From positions 3,472,001 through 3,536,000 of the forward strand of contig PUFA01000162.1 in NCBI GenBank assembly GCA_003508835.1: a DNA stretch of 64,000 bases, in the 5' to 3' direction. The position numbers and the translations under genes were made by a program. Positions within the stretch are counted from its first letter, which is position 1, and every line of letters begins with the position of its first letter. This stretch comes from Eonycteris spelaea (taxonomy: Eukaryota > Chordata > Mammalia > Chiroptera > Pteropodidae). The notes beneath the pieces were generated by a model. The model made no database searches, was not told the origin of the DNA, and saw only the letters and a list, made by a program, of their open reading frames with translations. Shown here piece by piece: positions 47,946 to 59,563 of this stretch.

Positions 47946-49786
47946 GTAGAATAAAAATATAATTTCAGTACTAAAAAGGATTGAAAGATCATCTGATTCA
48001 ACTTTCTCATTATATTAAAGAGAAAAAGAATAACTAGAAAGATAAAACGATTTCCCAAGGCAAATATATCCATTTGCCCCTCTTCTTTATGAACTAAATC
48101 TCAACAATGTGATAGTGTTGTTCAGAGCATGTGCCATGGTTTGTTCATAGCCCAGCAAAAGACATGCATAAATTACACATATATACACTTTCTAAAATTA
48201 ATAGGATCTGTTATAGAAAATAAGTTTAGCTGCTCTCTATCTTATTTTAAGGAGAAAAAAAAAGGGCCAGATTTCTATTCTGCCCTGGAACAGGCACACT
48301 TTTGACCTGATTTATATGTTTTTCTATGTTGTGAAATCAACACACGTATAGTTTTAAAAAATAGGTTCCTACAGCTACACTTCTCAGAATATACCTCGTT
48401 TTGTGTATTTGACTTTGGAAAAAAAGAAAATGATCTACAACTAGAAAGCAAAATCAAATAAAAATAAAAAGCATTCCCCAAAATGGAAAGTAAAATTAAA
48501 TAAATAAATCTAAGTTTGTATTGAGTTGACAGCTTAATAATATAAATTGGAATTACTTAAGATTACTTTAAAGTATAATAATTTGACTCTACATTGTTAC
48601 TGGGTTAGATCCTAAGAATAATAACTTCAAAACAAAACCAAATACCTAAAACTGTTTTTTAGTAATTCTATCATTAGTAATAGTTCTGCATTGTTATTCT
48701 ACTATTACTTTGCATATGTAAAAGGATAAAACTATAAATAATTATGTTAACATCACTTGGAGTCAATATTTTCATAATGAAAAGGAATGTAATTGTAAAA
48801 TTAGAGAAGTCAACCAAAAATTCTGTTTTAATAAATTTAAATTTGACATTTTTAGTATAAATTTGAGATATATATTTTTATAAATGTGCATTTTTTGTCC
48901 AGTAAAACTTCCTAGAAAAAATAGCCAATAATTATTCAGTTGCAGTGAGCACCATTAATGAACATATTCTGATCCCTAAATACCATTTCTTACTAAATCA
49001 AGTTAAAGTTCTTTGGAAAAATTGTTTATTTCAGGACTGCAACAGGAAATGTATATGACAAGCCTGGAATATTTTATAATAACAGAAGGCAAGGAAAGCT
49101 ATCAAAAAATATTGAAATCATGGATGTGTTAAAAGGAATGAATTAGGAACAAGTATGAAGTGTATCCCAATAGCAGAAGTTGAGACAAATTGAGAATCAT
49201 GAATAACAATTTAATATTAACAATATAACTAACTGATTAATCAATAAGAATAACATTTGGTAAATTAAATCCATCAAATGTAATTTTTACAATCCCATGA
49301 GTTTATAACCATACTTCAAAAAAACTCTTTTGAATACTTTTGGAACACGTGTGAGGACTAATTTATTATTCTGAAAATTGATTTAAAAAGGGAAGAGGAT
49401 AAACACAACTTATATTTGCTCTATGAATTTTAGATCAAATGAGATAAAATAGAAGGTAAGGAAATTTTTCTCTTCATAAAATTATCTCAGTTAATAACAA
49501 AGGAGTGATAAAATTAGTATGTAATTTTGCAAACTCTTAAAAAATTATTAAGCAAAGACAATAATGATAGTGGCTAATGGCATAAAAAGTGATAAAACGA
49601 GACATTATGCTCCTACAGTAAAAGTGTGCAAAACACTTAGGAAGTAGTTTTGCCAAAAAATTAAACTTCAAACAAGTCAATCCTCCAGATTTAATCACAG
49701 TTAATAAGAAATGCAGAAGACAGAGTAGCATGCTAAATGACATTACAGAGTTACAATCTATAAATTCCAGACTAAGAAACACTATA
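47946..49786. other. No gene recognised
   Basis: 47980-48065 (GATTGAAAGATCATCTGATT ... GATTTCCCAAGG) looks like a weak ancient SINE-like piece. The rest is AT-rich, with no named repeat. Confidence 0.4.
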
Positions 49787-49955
49787 GGAGTGCTTCTCAA
49801 ACTTTAACATATATGTAAATTGCCCAAAGATCTTATTAAAATGCAAATTCTGACTTAGTAATTTGAGGTGTGCTTGAGACTTTATAATACACTTTCAGGA
49901 ATTGTCAATGATGCTATGCTGGTCCATAGGCCACACATTGGCTAGCAAGGCTCAA
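49787..49955 (-). mobile_element. MER5-like hAT element, antisense
   Basis: AGTGCTTCTCAAACTTTAAC, TCTTATTAAAATGCAAATTC and TGCTATGCTGGTCCATAGGC follow the family in the opposite orientation to 29625-29805. Confidence 0.65.
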
Positions 49956-50059
49956 AAAGGTAAACTTAATTCCTTTTTTTAAAAAATAACCTATAAATTA
50001 AAAGTCACCCCAGAGACATAACAATCAAATGCAATGTGTATGTATACTTTTGTCTAGAT

Positions 50060-50365
50060 ACAATGTAAAAACTTGTGAAAAAATGATAACATGATATTTG
50101 ATAATATTAAGGAATTATTGTTCATTTCAAAGGTATTATAGTGGTACTGTTTGATTATATTTTATTAAATGTTTTTATCCTTTTGCAATACACTGATAAT
50201 TTCTGTCAGGGTTGATATTATGTTGAAGCTGGGTTCAAATTCATCTAGTGTGTACATTTTTTTGAGGGGGGAAGGTGGGTAGTGGAGAAGGGATAGCAAT
50301 TATGAGTTCATTTTATTTTCTCTACTTTATTATGTTTGAAATTTTTCATAAAAATATTTAACTGG
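50060..50365 (+). mobile_element. Old L1/HAL1 3' end, sense
   Basis: AAATGATAACATGATATTTG with the terminal CTCTACTTTATTATGTTTGA and AATTTTTCATAAAAATATTT blocks is typical of the 3' end of ancient L1-like elements. Confidence 0.45.
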
Positions 50366-50778
50366 TTCTTCAAAATTACTGGACATCTTTTGGAAAGATT
50401 TCAAATGCTTTTTAAGTATCTCCTTAAATTCACCAATTTTTGTGTGTGTATATGAGTAAATCATTTTCTTGGCAGATATGTAGCTTTCGTTACATTTTCA
50501 GGGATGATTGAATAAAGAATATATATAAATGATACTTAAATTCAAGAAATGATCTTTGAAAACTAATAACTTGAGGAAAATCATAAGATAATTTCATTAA
50601 GATATATTTCTTGCTTCTCAGTAAACATCTTGAAACAGATTTCCTAGTAAATAGTGTAATATCTTAATAAAAGAGCACCCTCTGCTGTCTTGACAAGAAA
50701 TGTTATCACAAACAAGTGGACATTATTGCATCCTTGATTTTTTCAGATACTAGTCATGGCAACCACAACAACAACAAC

Positions 50779-50824
<46 letters not shown>

Positions 50825-51286
50825 TATAAAAAAGGAATGACATCATAGGCAACTTTTATTTTAAAACCACTATCATGAGGATTGTGCAAATATAAATATT
50901 CTTTGTGTTTATATCTCATTTTTTCCATCTGAGGCCTTTATGTGGGATCTACAGTTTTTATAGCTTGTGCGATTTATTCCAATTAAAAACACTCTCCAAG
51001 ACTCACAAAGAGAATTAATTTTTTAACTTTAGAAAAAAAAAATTTTTTTGGCTGGCATAGTTAAAAACATAAAAAATCTGCGTGATACAGTTTCTGAATT
51101 TTATTTTCAGTTCTTTTTGTTAATTCACATATGATCTTAGGCAACTTAAATCAATATTTATTAATGTATGTTAGTCTTTTGAGCCTTTAAAATATACATA
51201 GTGGTGAAATATACGTAATGGTGGAAACCATCTTTCAAAACAATCTTTCTTGAGAGTCCAAAATATAAACTAGATTAGGGTTGCTC
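50366..51286. other. No gene recognised
   Basis: AT-rich; carries the trinucleotide repeat listed separately. Confidence 0.45.
50757..50823. repeat. Compound (ACA)n(ATA)n microsatellite
   Basis: About five CAA units followed by about 14 AAT units. The reverse frame reads poly-Ile, a shadow. Confidence 0.95.
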
Positions 51287-51370
51287 TAGTTCATAGGTTG
51301 GCAACTCACAGGATCACAGAACAAATACAGCTTACTACTGTTCTGGTAAATAAAAGCTTATTGGTACATA
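51287..51370. mobile_element. hAT (Charlie-like) fragment
   Basis: AGGTTGGCAACTCACAGGAT, CAAATACAGCTTACTACTGT and AAATAAAAGCTTATTGGTAC match an abundant hAT element end as I remember it. Confidence 0.5.
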
Positions 51371-51864
51371 GCCAATTTACTTATAAATGAAACAACGATA
51401 AATGAAACAATGTTTAGTTTTGTTTTTAAGACACTGAACAATAGTCACTGGAGAATGATATATGAAAGACTAGAAACAGACTGAATAAGTCTTAAGATAC
51501 TCCTCGCTTATTAACTTGAGAGACTTTCCAATTTAAAATGAAAGGAACCCTATTGGATGCTCTGAATTACAGAGACAGAACTGGGAGATCATGGAGATTT
51601 AGGCATCTAGAGGTTATAGGAAAGAATACCGAAGCAGGGAGCACTGCAAGAGAAAGAATTCTGAAGAACTTCAAGGATTTTGTAAAACTTGTACCAGTGT
51701 GTGCTTGTGAAAAAAGGCAAGATGTTAACCTTAACTTACAAAATACCTTCATAACAACATCTGGGTTAGTGTTTGATAAATAAGTGGGTATTATAGTCTG
51801 ACCAAGTTGACATGTAAAACTAGTCATCACACTGCTTGACTCCAGGACAGACAAAGATATGCAC
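51371..51864. other. Unassigned; short overlapping frames
   Basis: Two opposite-strand frames (51538-51783 plus, 51567-51854 minus) overlap. Neither shows a motif I know, and neither has promoter or splice support. Confidence 0.4.
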
Positions 51865-52170
51865 TACACAAATAGGAAGCCGCTAGCCATGTGTGCCAAT
51901 TGAGCACTTGAAATATGTATAGTCCAAACTGAGATGTGTTGTACATGTGAAATGTACACAAGATTTTAAAGATTTTGTAAGAAAAAAGCTGAAAATATCA
52001 ACTGAATAATGTCTTTATATGATTACATGTTGAGGTGATAAATGAAGTTAAACCCAAAGTAGTCAAAATATTAAGTAATTTCATATGTTTCTTTTTACTC
52101 TTTTAATGTGCATGCTAGAAAATTTTAAATCGCACGTTACTAAAACTGTCTTTCTGTTGGACAATGATAC
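51865..52170. mobile_element. hAT (Charlie-like) element, second copy
   Basis: Parallels 12945-13203: TGAGCACTTGAAATATGTAT (vs CACTTGAAATATGCAAAG), AGTCCAAACTGAGATGTGTT, ATTACATGTTGAGGTGATAA, ATTTCATATGTTTCTTTTTA and GTCTTTCTGTTGGACAATG. The left terminus is not preserved. Confidence 0.7.
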
Positions 52171-53264
52171 TCTAAATTACATTGTCCCTGGGATTGCTGG
52201 TAGACTCATTGCCCAAGTAACTGGCCTCTTGAGGCTGAACAGTTCTACAACTTTGCAGTCAATGATGGGAGAAGACACCCTCACTAAGGGCAGGACCTCC
52301 ATGCCTCTGGTCCACCCTGCCCTTCGGATGACCTGGAGCTGTGTCATGACCTCCTTCCTTCCCCACTCTTAGGAAATGGCACACTCGCTTTGAGCTGAAA
52401 GCTCAAGAGACTCGTTTCTCATTGGTATTCAGAACTTTTAGGATGTGAACTTAGTGTTGTGGCCAATATTAATGTGAAAAACCAGGCCTGAGAGCCTTTG
52501 TTCCAACATCACATTGGATTTCTCCAATATCGCAGAACACTGATGACAAGAATTATGGACTTTTTGTCAGAAAAGCTTTGTCTCTTCTGAAATATTTTAA
52601 AATTCCAGGAAGAATGTTTTCATTGATTCCTACTATAATTAGAGATTGAACAGAGAATGCATAAAAGGGTATTCTACCAAGGGGAAATGGAATATGTCAA
52701 GATGATGAAACCAGGAAGAGGTTGTCTATTTGGAGGACCTTATGGATGTTGTGTTACTAAGAACCTATCCCACCACACAGCCAGTCTACTGAAGAATCAA
52801 GGAAAGTGGGCTATGGTGTGGATGGTGCTCAAAACCATTGCATGTGATTCTCACGGGACAAGATGAAGCAATCAGCTAAGTAATTTGACATATCTGATCA
52901 TGTATGAGAGTTACTTGTCCTGCTGCACCCCCTGCTCACTCTGGGGCAGGAGAGTGGATCCGGACAGGGTTTTTGTTCTATGATGCACTGGGGGAGCTAT
53001 ACCTGCTCTCATGTGAGAGAGCTTGATCATTCTAACCCTTCCACAGATGCCAGTATTAAATCTGGGCAAGTTATTCATAAGAAAGCACTTCAGAGAAGGC
53101 ACTGGAAAGTCACTCAATAAGGCAAATTCTGGAGGAGATACCTGTGTAAAAGGAATAGCAACGGACAAGGCTTCTGAGTGGGCAGATACTTGGCCAAGGA
53201 CACATTCCAATACTCAATAAACATAGAACTTCAAAAATGATACAGGATAAAAGAGAAATATGAA
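52171..53264. other. Unassigned; short frames of unknown meaning
   Basis: Frames at 52085-52372, 52657-52866 and on both strands at 52911-53220 are 65-99 codons. Composition is less AT-rich than nearby, which may reflect an old repeat or decayed gene. No family is recognisable. Confidence 0.35.
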
Positions 53265-55115
53265 AAGTCATCTTTGTTTAGGAGATTGATTTATGTTCTA
53301 AATTATACTCATAAATAGAACCTCAAGCTCAGATGACTTTTCTGGTAAATTTTATCAACTTGAAGAAAAAAAAAAACATAGCAACATTACACTAATTTTT
53401 TCAGAAAATACAGGAAAAAGGAACTGTTCTCAATAAATTTAGGGCACCAACATTTCTCTGATATCAAACCTGGCAAAGATATTGTGTGAAAATAATATTA
53501 CAGACTAATATATTTCATGACCATAATCACAAAAATTCATAACGAAATATAAGCATATTATCTAGCAACATATGACAAATACAGCATCTGATGACCAAGT
53601 GGCATTTATTAGCAGGACTGCAAGTTAACATTTAAACATAACACTTTGAAATCCATAATATTTACTAAATTAAATTTACCTAAATTGATTTCAGTAAGTT
53701 TTATTTACTAAATTGAGGAGATATAGCTAAGAGTTCAATAAGTTCTGAAAAAATTAATTCACAAGCTTCATTTTAAAAATCTTAGGAAATTTGGATAGGC
53801 ATTTTCCTCCATGTGATAAAGCACATCTATGAATAACTTTGAGCTGTCATTATCTTAAGTGATAAAAAAGAAAAAATGTTCCCCTGTGATTGAGAAAAAG
53901 CCAAGTTATTCTCATTCAATTCAACATTAAATAGTGTATCCAGTGAATGCAATATGTAAAGGAAAGAGAAACAGGCAAGGATGTTGAAAATAAAAAAAAA
54001 AGTAAAACTTCCCTATTCACCAAAGACATGAATTGATTTCAAGAAATCTCAAGGAATCTATTTTTTAAAAACTCCTAGATCTAATAAATTTGTTTAGCAA
54101 GGCCTTAGCATATAAAGGCCATGCACAGCAATCAATATATACTTCCATATTTTAGCAACAATAAGTTAAAACATTGAAAACTCAATAGTGTTTAATGTCG
54201 GTTCGCAACACAATAGTCTCCAGATTTTACTCAATCTCAATCATGATCCTAGAGAGATTAATAAATTTACTCTACAATTGATATGGAATGCATTAGGGGA
54301 GGAATCTTACTATAAGATTTCAAGAATTGCTATAAAAATACCATACAAGATAGTGTTAAATTGTCACAGATACACGTAAATAAATCAGTAGATTAGAATA
54401 GAGAATTCAGAAATGTATAGAGAAATATATAAATGTTTGTTTATTGTTTATGTCCATATAGATGTAAATGACCTTTAATGGAAACAAAGACTTTTGTACA
54501 AATAATGCCGAAACCACTGGATGGATACCTATGAAGATGGATAATCAATATTGTACTCTGTCACACATCCTCAACAAAAATTAAGTCAAGATTGATATAA
54601 GGTCAAAACATGAAAGCTAATTCAAAGGTTTTACAAGAAAACTGGAGAATACCTTCATGATATTGGAGTAGGTTTTGGTAAGATAATAAAATCCTAAAAA
54701 AAAAAAAAAAACTGGATAACTATTCCTCATCATAACTGAAAACTGCTCATCGAAAGGCACCAGTAAGTAAATGAGGAGACGAGCTCCACATTGTTAGAAA
54801 ATATTCATAAATCCATCTGAGAAAGAACTTGTCTTTAAGATATATGAAAATTTCACGACTCTCCAAAACATGCAGAGAAATTTTTTTAATGGGCTAAGGA
54901 CTCTAAAAGAAAATGCATTAAAGAAGAATTACAAAACTTGATAAGCACAAGGCAAAGTGATCAGCCTCCAGATTCATTAGGGAAATACAAAAGAAAATCA
55001 CAATGAGATACTACTCACATCTCCAGGAGAAAGGCTAAAATTAAAATACCTAAAAACAACAGGAATCAGCACAGACATGAGGAAACCAGAATTGCCATAC
55101 TCTGCCGGGGAGAAA
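53265..55115 (+). mobile_element. L1 LINE ORF2 remnant, sense
   Basis: CTCAGATGACTTTTCTGGTA, ATATCAAACCTGGCAAAGAT, GATGACCAAGTGGCATTTAT, GCTCATCGAAAGGCACCAGT, TTAGGGAAATACAAAAGAAA and ATCACAATGAGATACTACTC follow L1 ORF2 from the reverse transcriptase region towards its end. Stops and indels throughout. It breaks off near 55115 without a poly(A) tail. Confidence 0.8.
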
Positions 55116-56249
55116 GTAACCAGGTTTCGTCACTTTGGGAAAGAGGAAGGTGATCATAACATCTTGTTTGACCCCTGAGGATCAATGACTGAAGGTGGCA
55201 GAGAGGGAGTACCTGTTTCCCAGGCTAGTGGGGTCAGCCTGTCTTGACCTGTCCTGAGAATTACAGGAGGGCAACTTTAGGGGTATAGGTAACAATGCCA
55301 CTCTTCTCTCTGAGCTTCAGTTTCCACATCAGTACATGGTGCTTTTGCTTTTATAAACAAGGCATGTGGGGTTGCCTCACATGTCCCCTAAAACTTACCA
55401 GAGGCATATGGCTTTTTCATCATAGTTTTAAGCTCCACTCGTGGGAACCACCTACAGAATCTATAGAGTTCACTGTACATCTACTGGTTTGACCATTACA
55501 GGTTTTGTGCCTGGGTCACACATTCTGTCATTCATCTATCTGTCTATCCATTCATCCATTAATCCATCCCACAGAAGGAGAAGGTACATTACAGAAGGAA
55601 GGTCTGTGCTTCCATTATTCCCTATAACCATTTTTCCTATAGAGGTCTTGAGATCCAAAATCTGTAATCTTACTCTTTCATCATTACATTTGTCAGTTTA
55701 TTTTTCACACCAAAAATAATACAAGTAAGGCTAAAAGTATTGTCTCTGAAACCTCTGGAGAGAAAACTCATCTAAAAGTGCTGCCCCAGTCTTAGCTGCC
55801 TTGCTCTAGGCCCCATTCTCAGCTTCAATCTACCTAGATAGCCTTAATGGGCATGTTTGGTTTCCCTTTCCTGAGAAAGGTCATGTGGGTGGCAAAACCC
55901 AAAGTGACTCTCCTTTTAACCCGGGGTGACAGGGGTGATGGTCAAGTGGCAGTGAGAATAGTGAATTAGTTCATGTCAGGGCTGCTGACAGTGCTCATCT
56001 TCCTTCTTCCTGCATGGGTTCTGAAAGAAGTCTCTGAAGACTAACTTTCCTCCATGTTTTTTGAGTTTTAACTCTAATTTTCAGTTTTGTGCTTTGGCAT
56101 CATTGTTTAAAACTATGCTAAGGAAAAGAAAAATATCCCTGTGATTGGCTCTTAGATTTTTGTATCAATCATTTTGTATCACAGCATGGAGGGCATTTAG
56201 AGCCTGAACATTCAGTACCTTTCATATTTTCATTGTTCTTTGTTCTTAT
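55116..56249. other. No gene recognised
   Basis: 55520-55575 is an imperfect CATC/CATT tract. Frames at 55295-55719 are short and overlapping, with no family match. Confidence 0.4.
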
Positions 56250-56457
56250 TTGTTTGTTTTTTTTTTACTTATTTTTAGGTGAGGCAACCTTGTTGACTTC
56301 ACAGATTGCAAGGACCTTGTCAGTTACATTCCCTTATTTTTTATGCCTATAGCACCTGGTCTTCCTAGATGGTCTCCCATCCAAGTACTAACCAGGCCTG
56401 ACCCTGCTTAGCTTCTGAGATCAGATGGACCGGGCTTGTTCAGGGTGGCATGGCCAT
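56250..56457 (-). mobile_element. 5S rRNA-derived SINE, copy 4
   Basis: T-rich left edge (tail on the minus strand), body TTCACAGATTGCAAGGACCT, then GGTCTCCCATCCAAGTACTA, ACCAGGCCTGACCCTGCTTA, CTTCTGAGATCAGATGGACC and GTTCAGGGTGGCATGGCCAT. The head is nearly complete, with a small deletion near ATGGACCGGGC. The target duplication is unclear because both flanks are T/A-rich. Confidence 0.9.
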
Positions 56458-57029
56458 AAATTATTTATTTTTCAATTTTAACTTTTTAATTAATATTTCA
56501 ACCATTCAGTTATTTCCACAATTTCTGTTAAAAATTCGTTTAAATTCTTCAGTGTTAAATGATGTGATTTTTTTTTCTCATTGAGTAATGTTATCTCTAT
56601 CATATAGATTACTATAATTATTTTTATTATATTTTCTAAATGTGGGCAGTATTTTTTAAGTGGCTCTTTAGAGCCAAAGATTATATAGGAGATCTCTGAA
56701 TTTTCCAAGCAGTTGATTTTACTTAAAATTTCATTCTTTATATTTTAAATGAGATTTCAGAAAATGATCTCTACTGCAGTGTTTTATCTTTAAAAATAAT
56801 TTGAAATCTCTTTATAGTCCAAGATGGTGAATTCCAATGAATGTCCCATGGACGGCCTCTTGATGTTAAAAAAATTGTTCAACCTTCTGACTTATATTCC
56901 TTTACTAGGCTACATCTACACCAATAAATGTGTCTCATTGGACTGTCTGCTGGTTAGCAGAGCATGAAGTGTGACTCTCCAAGGAAGAAAAAGGATGGCT
57001 TTTACCTTCCTTCATTCAAATGCTTGTTC
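56458..57029. other. No gene recognised
   Basis: AT-rich spacer upstream of the cTAGE-like locus. Confidence 0.4.
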
Positions 57030-57120
57030 ATTGATTCTTTCCCAAAATATGCATGGAGTACTGAGTGTCTAATCATGGCCTGGCCCTGCCTTGGGCACTG
57101 GGACCCCTCAAGTCAGAGAA
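57030..57120 (-). repeat. L2-type 3' end, antisense
   Basis: TTCATTGATTCTTTCCCAAA, ATATGCATGGAGTACTGAGT and TGCCTTGGGCACTGGGACCC fit an antisense L2 end. Confidence 0.45.
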
Positions 57121-57406
57121 AAGAGTAGTAGTTATAAGATGGGGGTGTGACCCACATGTGGACAGTGGAAAGAGGCCCTTTGGGAGTGAGAGAATAGTGT
57201 GCACGATGGATTGGGTGGACTTTCTGGGCCACGGAAATGGAAGTTTAAATAAGAAAAGAAAGAGCCAAACACAGCATGGAGGGCATGTGAATTCTTTATT
57301 GCTTTGGACCTACTCACCCGCCCCTCAGCAGAAATGGTCTGCCCCAGTTGCCTGGGGCAGGTTTGGTTCCAGGTAGAACTCAGAACATTCATCCCCATGG
57401 TGTAGT

Positions 57407-58841
57407 GTGATCCAGCTGGCCATGGTGGCCCTAGGTACCCCTGTGTCAGACTGGGGCACAACGGAAGAACTTCATCCTGCTGAGGATATGTACTTTTGTC
57501 AAACCCAGGAGACCCTGGAGTGCTTCATGACAGAAGCCCCTGATGATATGGGAGCAAGTCTCACTGTTCCTGGATATCAGTGGGAGATGGCGGATTGTGC
57601 TATAATAGTTCAAGTCTTTATAGTTCTTTTTCTTTTATCCAGAATTATGCAGTCATTCAAAGAAAGGATTTCTGTACAGGGAGACAAGGAAGTTTCCAGT
57701 AGCAGTTCAGCACTAGCCATAGTGAAATGTAACACTCTTAACAAATTTCATCCTGGGTTGAAAGAAGTTGAAAACTCAGAAGTAGCTGATAATCTGAATG
57801 TGCCCAAACCAGCAGTAAGGAATATCATATGCATTATAGTAAGACATGGGACAAAGAAAAACTCTCAATGTTCAGACCAAGAACAGCCTCTGTCTGAGAC
57901 AGCAAGAAAGATCCAGGCTATGCACCAAAAACAGAAAACCATTGACATACAAGTGCAAGAAGCTAAAACATCCTTAAAACTTCTACCAGCAACTGAAAAA
58001 AGACTCAGATTCTCCATAATGAACTCTATGGCCTGTGTGAGGGCTCAGGTATTATCTATGCTCAATGATTGGCTTAAGATCAGAGAAATGGCAGCTTCTA
58101 TAGAAGGGAGGGACATGGGTGAGAACTTGGAATCAGGAGAAACAAGTAGTAGAGATCATGTTGATGACCCAGCAAAAGGATTGAAGAAAAAACTGAGGTA
58201 TTCTGCAATATCAAGTGTGCTTTTAAACATTCAAGATATAAAGAAAAAGAAATTCTACAATAATATTGCCAAAGAAAAGAAGAAATCCCCTTGGCAGGTC
58301 AACACAAATGTGCCCAGAACAAAGAAGCTTCCATCAAAAGGGCAGATAAGCATCTTAAGGAGAAAGAAAATGAATTGACTATATCACATCACCAAAAGAA
58401 ATGGAGCAACAACTGGTGATATTACCTGTCAAGAAAGATTTTGACTTATAGAAGAAGGTGAGAAGTTTTGAAGCCAATGGCCTGAGGAGTCTTAAAACTG
58501 AAGAGCAAGAGATTGTCCAAAAGCAATTCCAAGATCTTGAATTACATCTGGAAAGAACCATTTCTTCTTATCAGTGGCAGATTCTGACGAAGGGGGAAAA
58601 GCTCTTGATGACTGGATTGAGAGCTCAGGAGGCTAAACGAAACCTCATCATTGTCAGACAGGAGGTGGCAGACCTGAGACAAAGAATAAGGAAAAGAGCA
58701 ATTCGACTGCAACTTCTGGAACGGAATTCTCATGTATTTATTGATGCCAGTGGAGCATTTGGCCAGGAGAACTGCCTCTCTGACCTTTGTGCCCAGGATG
58801 GTGCTTCCTCTGAGAAGGGAGGGTCTCTGCCCACCAGTTGA
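57407..58841 (+). pseudogene. MIA2/cTAGE5-like intronless copy, 3' half broken
   Basis: MIA2/cTAGE5 proteins are ER-exit-site membrane proteins that work with TANGO1 and COPII in loading large cargo. Here a 323-codon frame (57407-58378) has a lumen-like N-terminus, a PGYQWE motif matching the family's GFPWE, a transmembrane segment (about residues 64-80), then coiled-coil homology. Examples are residues 156-200 (QVQEAKTSLK, compare QVAEAKMTFK), 223-231 and 252-259 (VDDPAKGLKKKL, compare LDNPPKGALKKL). Homology then shifts frame near 58275, shifts again near 58385, meets TAG at 58449-58451, and continues in frame 58458-58841 (DLELHLERTISSYQWQI; AFGQE). It is shorter than the family, with internal coil segments missing. 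No introns, so a processed copy. The start ATG is uncertain. A short protein from the 323-codon frame remains possible. Confidence 0.8.
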
Positions 58842-59563
58842 GACCTCATCCCTTGACTACCCTCTTCTCACTCCTCCCTCACATCTTTCTCCATCGTCTT
58901 CATTTTGTTCTTTTCCTCTTTTCTCCAATAAGATATTTACTGTGAGTCTCGATGGGGAGTCCCTATCAAGAAGGGTTCCTCTTCCTCTGTCTCCTCCAGG
59001 AAGGCTGGGTGCATCCACATGAGCTGTCTTCTTTCTAAAGCATAGCTTTTTTTTTTTTTTTATCCATAATGTCTTTGTTTGTGGACATTCCCATCCAAAA
59101 AAAAATGGATATATGATTTTTCTTGGCTTTAGTCAGCCTCCATAACAACATTAATAGTCAAAATCCTGAAATACCATAATGATCTTCAGTGACCAGGTTT
59201 CTTATTTTATCCTCAAAATGTCTATGAATTCTCTATACAATTTATTTTAAGGGTAGAAATTGCTTTTTTATGCAAATGATTTTACTTTCTCTCATCTTGC
59301 ATCTTGATAGTAATATAGATTTCAGGATAGATTTAGAAAAACTGAGATTATGTAAATTATCTCATTAAATTACACGCTCTAGAAAGCTTAATAATAAGTT
59401 TTTATTTGATGAGTCAGCTGACTAAGCAACACAATATTACCTATGAGCAGTTTATCCCACAAAGACATTTGAAACGTAAAGTACTTTTCTCTGTTCATGT
59501 TTCTGTCTAGCAGCATTACAAGAGAAAAGCAAAAATTACTTTGTGATCTCAATAAATTATACT
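58842..59563 (+). other. Likely proline-rich remnant and 3' UTR of the cTAGE-like copy
   Basis: To about 59022 one frame (CCPPV..PLLTPPSHLSPS type) is Pro/Ser/Leu-rich, like the start of the proline-rich tail of MIA2/cTAGE5. From 59023 the sequence is AT-rich and non-coding, with a T-run (59047-59061) and ends near an AATAAA (59551). No poly(A) tract follows directly. Assignment to the same transcript is inference. Confidence 0.35.

Noticed and set aside
57132..57461. 109-codon minus-strand frame overlapping the start of the cTAGE-like locus
   Set aside because: Antisense shadow; the homology lies on the plus strand.
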